Source of the DNA: Variovorax davisae
GTDB taxonomy: Bacteria > Pseudomonadota > Gammaproteobacteria > Burkholderiales > Burkholderiaceae_C
Assembly (NCBI RefSeq): GCF_030316845.1
Contig: NZ_JASZYS010000012.1
Span: 181,480-245,479 of the forward strand
Direction: 5' to 3'
Length of the DNA: 64,000 nucleotides
Shown here: piece by piece, positions 59,328-64,000 of the stretch
Layout: the number at the start of each line of letters is the position of its first letter
Position numbering within the stretch: position 1 is the first letter of the stretch
Position numbers and translations under genes: made by a program
Notes under the pieces: generated by a model
What the model was told of the DNA's origin: nothing
What the model saw: the letters and a program-made list of their open reading frames with translations, nothing else
The model's database searches: none

Positions 59328-59686
59328 GGCGTGTCGTACCCGCGCTCGCCGACACACTGGAGTTCCTCGCGCCAGAGGGCCAGGAGTTTTTCGAGTTCAG
59401 CGGCGCGGTCGAAGGCCGGATCATCGCTCTGCTTGACCCGGTCGATCACCTCGAAGCGAAAGTGCGCCGCCCCATGGTCGATCCAGTCGCGCACCAGCGC
59501 CTTGTTGCGGTGCGAGCGCAGGCCGAGTTCGAAGCGCGCACGGTTCAACGCGCCCTCGACATCGAGGCTGCCGGCCACGAAGACGCGGCCGTTCGAGGTG
59601 TTCGTGATGACGAAGACACCCGCCGCAAGCACGGTGTCCTTGTACTTCCGGGTGAGGGAGCGTCTGGTTTCGGGTGGCAGATTCAT
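59324..59686 (-). CDS. GIY-YIG nuclease family protein
   Basis: A 120-residue protein starting MNLPPETRRSLTRKYKDTVL. The domain is seen as AAGVFVITNTSNGRVFVAGS (a GVF-xx-xVFVG version of GIY-YIG), LDVEGALNRARFELGLRSHR and NKALVRDWIDHGAAHFRFEV. This matches a short bacterial GIY-YIG group whose members are often encoded beside regulators; activity has not been established to my knowledge. It is the first gene of the MarR-MATE operon. The promoter -10 box ends only 7 bases before the ATG, so the message may be leaderless. Confidence 0.85.
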   Translation of the reverse strand: MNLPPETRRSLTRKYKDTVLAAGVFVITNTSNGRVFVAGSLDVEGALNRARFELGLRSHRNKALVRDWIDHGAAHFRFEVIDRVKQSDDPAFDRAAELEKLLALWREELQCVGERGYDTP

Positions 59687-59692
59687 GCCGAC

Positions 59693-59738
59693 AATATTAC
59701 CCGGGCAAAATAAAATAGGCAATATACCCGGGTAAAAA
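59693..59738. repeat. Two near-identical acccggg boxes flanking the operon promoter, candidate MarR operators
   Basis: Box 1 aatattacccgggcaaaa (59693-59710) covers the -10 box and box 2 aatatacccgggtaaaaa (59721-59738) lies at and upstream of the -35 box, 28 bases apart. Each has an acccgggt-like palindromic centre. The A/T-rich stretch stands out from the surrounding DNA. Confidence 0.55.
59694..59722 (-). promoter_or_regulatory. Sigma70-like promoter of the GIY-YIG/MarR/MATE operon
   Basis: On the minus strand TTGCCT (59722-59717), a 17-base spacer and TAATAT (59699-59694) form a well-placed promoter in an otherwise GC-rich region. Predicted transcription start is near 59687, next to the ATG at 59686. 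Confidence 0.65.
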
Positions 59739-59746
59739 TAGAACGC

Positions 59747-60241
59747 TCAGCCTTTCCGCAGGCGCCGCCATCCTCGACGGGTCCGCTCCTTGAGGTACTG
59801 CACGATGTGCCAGGGACGGCTCTGGCGAACGCGTGTCAGCACCTCGTCCTTCCAGCGTTTCCAGCGCGGGTAGTAGCGCGCGAACCAGGGGATGCGCATC
59901 AGGGCCGGCTCGACCAGCTGGAACAGCCAGGCCAGGATCGCCGTGCCGAGCAGCTTGGCGGTCAGCAAGAGCAGCAGCGCGCTCATCGCGTGGCCCTCGC
60001 CGAGCAGGAAGAGGCCGAAAAGCTTGACCGGCAACAACAGAAGCACCGGCACGAAGAAGGCCAGCACGGCGCCCCAGGGCGGCAGCGCGCGGAGCGCCGC
60101 TTCGATCCGCGCCCAGAGGCGCAGCCGCGCCAGCCGCGCCATCGCGCGGGCCATCGGCTCCCAGCCCCACTCCTCGAACAGCAGCACGGGCACCAGCAGT
60201 GCCATGCCGAGGATGCTCAGGAGTTTCTTCAAGATACGCAT
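59747..60241 (-). CDS. Small inner-membrane protein, unknown function
   Basis: A 164-residue protein from ATG 60241 (MRILKKLLSILGMALLVPVL). An in-frame extension upstream would start at 60331, but it overlaps the promoter region of tex and is Arg-rich. Hydrophobic segments are KLLSILGMALLVPVLLF, WGAVLAFFVPVLLLLPVKLF and LLLLLTAKLLGTAILAWLFQ; an amphipathic basic tail follows (YYPRWKRWKDEVLTRVRQSR, ERTRRGWRRLRKG). The family is common in betaproteobacteria but unnamed. It is divergent from tex and ends 60 bases before the GIY-YIG start. Confidence 0.82.
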   Translation of the reverse strand: MRILKKLLSILGMALLVPVLLFEEWGWEPMARAMARLARLRLWARIEAALRALPPWGAVLAFFVPVLLLLPVKLFGLFLLGEGHAMSALLLLLTAKLLGTAILAWLFQLVEPALMRIPWFARYYPRWKRWKDEVLTRVRQSRPWHIVQYLKERTRRGWRRLRKG

Positions 60242-60333
60242 GCCGGCCCATTCTGCGCCGGGGCCTATGGCAAACTTCCGCGCTTTATCCGCCAGGCGCC
60301 AAGGGCGCCGCCGTCCCAGAGCCTTCCTCATCC

Positions 60334-62706
<2,373 letters not shown>

Positions 62707-62747
62707 CTGACGGCGGCGGGCGCTCGTTTCTTGCCAGTGGACATCGC

Positions 62748-63821
62748 ATGAAGGCGCTTCGCATCTACGCCGGCCCGGCAGCCCGCGCGCACATCACCAC
62801 CCATGGCCTTCGGCCGCAGGACGTGCGCACCATCCCGGGCGCGGCCGGCGGCCCGAAGGGGCTGGTGCTGGGGCCGATCGACCGTTTCCTGTTCGGCGAC
62901 TGGCTGCCGCGCAGCACCCAGCCGATCGACCTGGTCGGCGCCTCGATCGGCGCCTGGCGGCTCGCCAACGCCTGCCTCGCCGACAGCCAGACCGCCTTCG
63001 AGCAGTTCGAGCAGGGCTACATCCACCAGCATTTCGAGCTTCCGCCAGGCCAGAAGCGCCTGAGCGCGAAGCAGGTCAGCACCCAGTTCGGCGAGGGCCT
63101 GCGCAGCTTCTACGGCGGCCGCACGGCGCAGGTGCTGGGGCATTCTCGCTACCGGCTGCACGTGATCACCTCGCGCGGCCGCCACATCCTCGGGCGCGAG
63201 GGCCGGGCACGCACGCCGGTGGGCTACCTCGGGGCCTTCCTCACCAACAGCGTGCACCGCAAGAGCCTGGGGGCCTGGCTGGAGCGCGTCGTGTTCTCGA
63301 CGCCGGGCGCGGCGCTGCCTTTCGGCACGCGCGACTTCCGGACCCGGCAGGTGGACCTGGTCGAAGCCAACTTCGAACTTGCGCTGCAGGCCTCGTGCTC
63401 GATCCCGTTCATGCTCGAGGCCGTGCACGACATTCCGGGTGCGCCCACGGGGGCCTACTGGGATGGTGGCATTACCGACTACCACCTGCATCTCGATTAC
63501 GGCAATGCCGAGGGCATCGTGCTGTACCCGCATTTCCAGCAGGCTGTGGTGCCGGGCTGGCTCGACAAGGGCCTCAAGTGGCGCCACAAGCCGACGGGTT
63601 TCCTCGACCGCATGGTGGTGCTGGCGCCGGACCCTGGATGGGTGCGGACCTTGCCCAACGGCAAGCTGCCCGACCGCAACGATTTCATCCGCTACGGCAA
63701 CGACCTGCGCGGGCGCATCAAGGCCTGGAGTACGGCGGCGGCTGAGTCACGGCGGCTGGCGGACGAGTTCGCGCAATGGCTGGACGGTGGCTGCAGCGCG
63801 CTCGACGTGCGACCGCTCTGA
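62748..63821 (+). CDS. Patatin-like phospholipase
   Basis: A 357-residue lipid acyl hydrolase of the patatin family. It starts MKALRIYAGPAARAHITTHG. The oxyanion loop is IPGAAGGPKGLVLGPIDRFL, the nucleophile elbow DLVGASIGAWRLANACLADS (G-A-S-I-G) and the catalytic Asp motif AYWDGGITDYHLHLDYGNAE (DGG). The order glycine loop, GxSxG, DGG is that of patatins. No signal peptide is visible. It lies 41 bases after tex in the same direction, perhaps co-transcribed. The substrate is unknown; phospholipids or other acyl esters are likely. Confidence 0.9.
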   Translation: MKALRIYAGPAARAHITTHGLRPQDVRTIPGAAGGPKGLVLGPIDRFLFGDWLPRSTQPIDLVGASIGAWRLANACLADSQTAFEQFEQGYIHQHFELPPGQKRLSAKQVSTQFGEGLRSFYGGRTAQVLGHSRYRLHVITSRGRHILGREGRARTPVGYLGAFLTNSVHRKSLGAWLERVVFSTPGAALPFGTRDFRTRQVDLVEANFELALQASCSIPFMLEAVHDIPGAPTGAYWDGGITDYHLHLDYGNAEGIVLYPHFQQAVVPGWLDKGLKWRHKPTGFLDRMVVLAPDPGWVRTLPNGKLPDRNDFIRYGNDLRGRIKAWSTAAAESRRLADEFAQWLDGGCSALDVRPL

Positions 63822-64000
63822 ATTTGCGCGCTGCGCGCGGACTTCAAGACTGAGAGGAGGCTATCGCCCTCCGGGCGGGGCCACGCACCCAGCCCATTCG
63901 CCTGTGCGTCGAAGCCTTGTCGCCATCCATCTGCGAAGCGTCCGACAGCACATTGCGCCCCGTCTTTCCGATGGGTGAATCAGTATCGAAGGCTCGCTGC
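63822..64000. other. Window end without a supported gene
   Basis: The 179 bases after the phospholipase stop hold short GC-rich inverted repeats (for example around 63833-63845 and 63867-63880) but no T-run and no convincing coding frame. Confidence 0.5.

Noticed and set aside
63833..63880. GC-rich inverted repeats after the phospholipase gene as a terminator
   Set aside because: No T-run follows either stem and such repeats are common in this base composition.

Overview
The window is chromosomal DNA from a high-GC Gram-negative bacterium. Gene content and order (SelO-MsrB-YciB-BolA-PpiC, a Liv-type transporter joined to beta-oxidation genes, split PqiA, many MATE/MFS pumps) suggest a betaproteobacterium of the Burkholderiales, most likely Comamonadaceae (Variovorax-like). 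This placement is inferred from gene content, not from a marker gene. I saw no rRNA, tRNA, CRISPR array, insertion sequence or prophage gene.

Layout. 1-7.3 kb: the 3' end of purL faces a minus-strand run selO-msrB-yciB-bolA-ppiC across a shared bidirectional terminator. Next come a toxin-antitoxin pair with a wrecked toxin and an intact antitoxin, and an AraC-type regulator. 7.4-16.3 kb: a lipoprotein carboxylesterase, an acyl-CoA synthetase and a five-gene branched-chain amino acid/amide-type ABC importer. A terminator sits between its binding-protein gene and its permease genes. 16.4-29.7 kb: an acyl-CoA degradation block (fused hydratase/dehydrogenase, membrane-anchored M20 peptidase, thiolase, two acyl-CoA dehydrogenases, two SDRs, thioesterase, CurA-like reductase, GST-like protein). 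Together these could take an ester or N-acyl compound, release the acyl chain, activate it and oxidise it. That reading is inference.

29.7-46.8 kb: transport and housekeeping. It holds an SLC13-type permease with RCK_C-like domains, a DUF1428 protein, an aldo/keto reductase, an MFS/LysR divergent pair, a complete pqiAABC lipid-transport operon, an alkylguanine methyltransferase, three more MFS pumps, an alpha/beta hydrolase and a MocR-type regulator divergent from a pump.

46.9-55.9 kb is the most unusual part. Six tightly packed plus-strand genes encode a di-haem c-type cytochrome lipoprotein, a GMC flavoprotein, a small conserved protein, a membrane-anchored protein of unknown function, a DyP-type peroxidase and a catalase-fold protein lacking the usual distal histidine. 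The last three are linked by ATGA overlaps. I read this as one oxidative pathway, perhaps acting on a lipid, sterol or polyisoprenoid; no substrate is visible in the sequence.

55.9-64 kb: a decayed GST gene, then a minus-strand operon (GIY-YIG protein, MarR regulator, DUF2239, MATE pump, GST). It starts from a good sigma70-like promoter flanked by two near-identical boxes. A small membrane protein, the Tex transcription factor and a patatin-like phospholipase follow. The last 179 bases hold no gene I can support.
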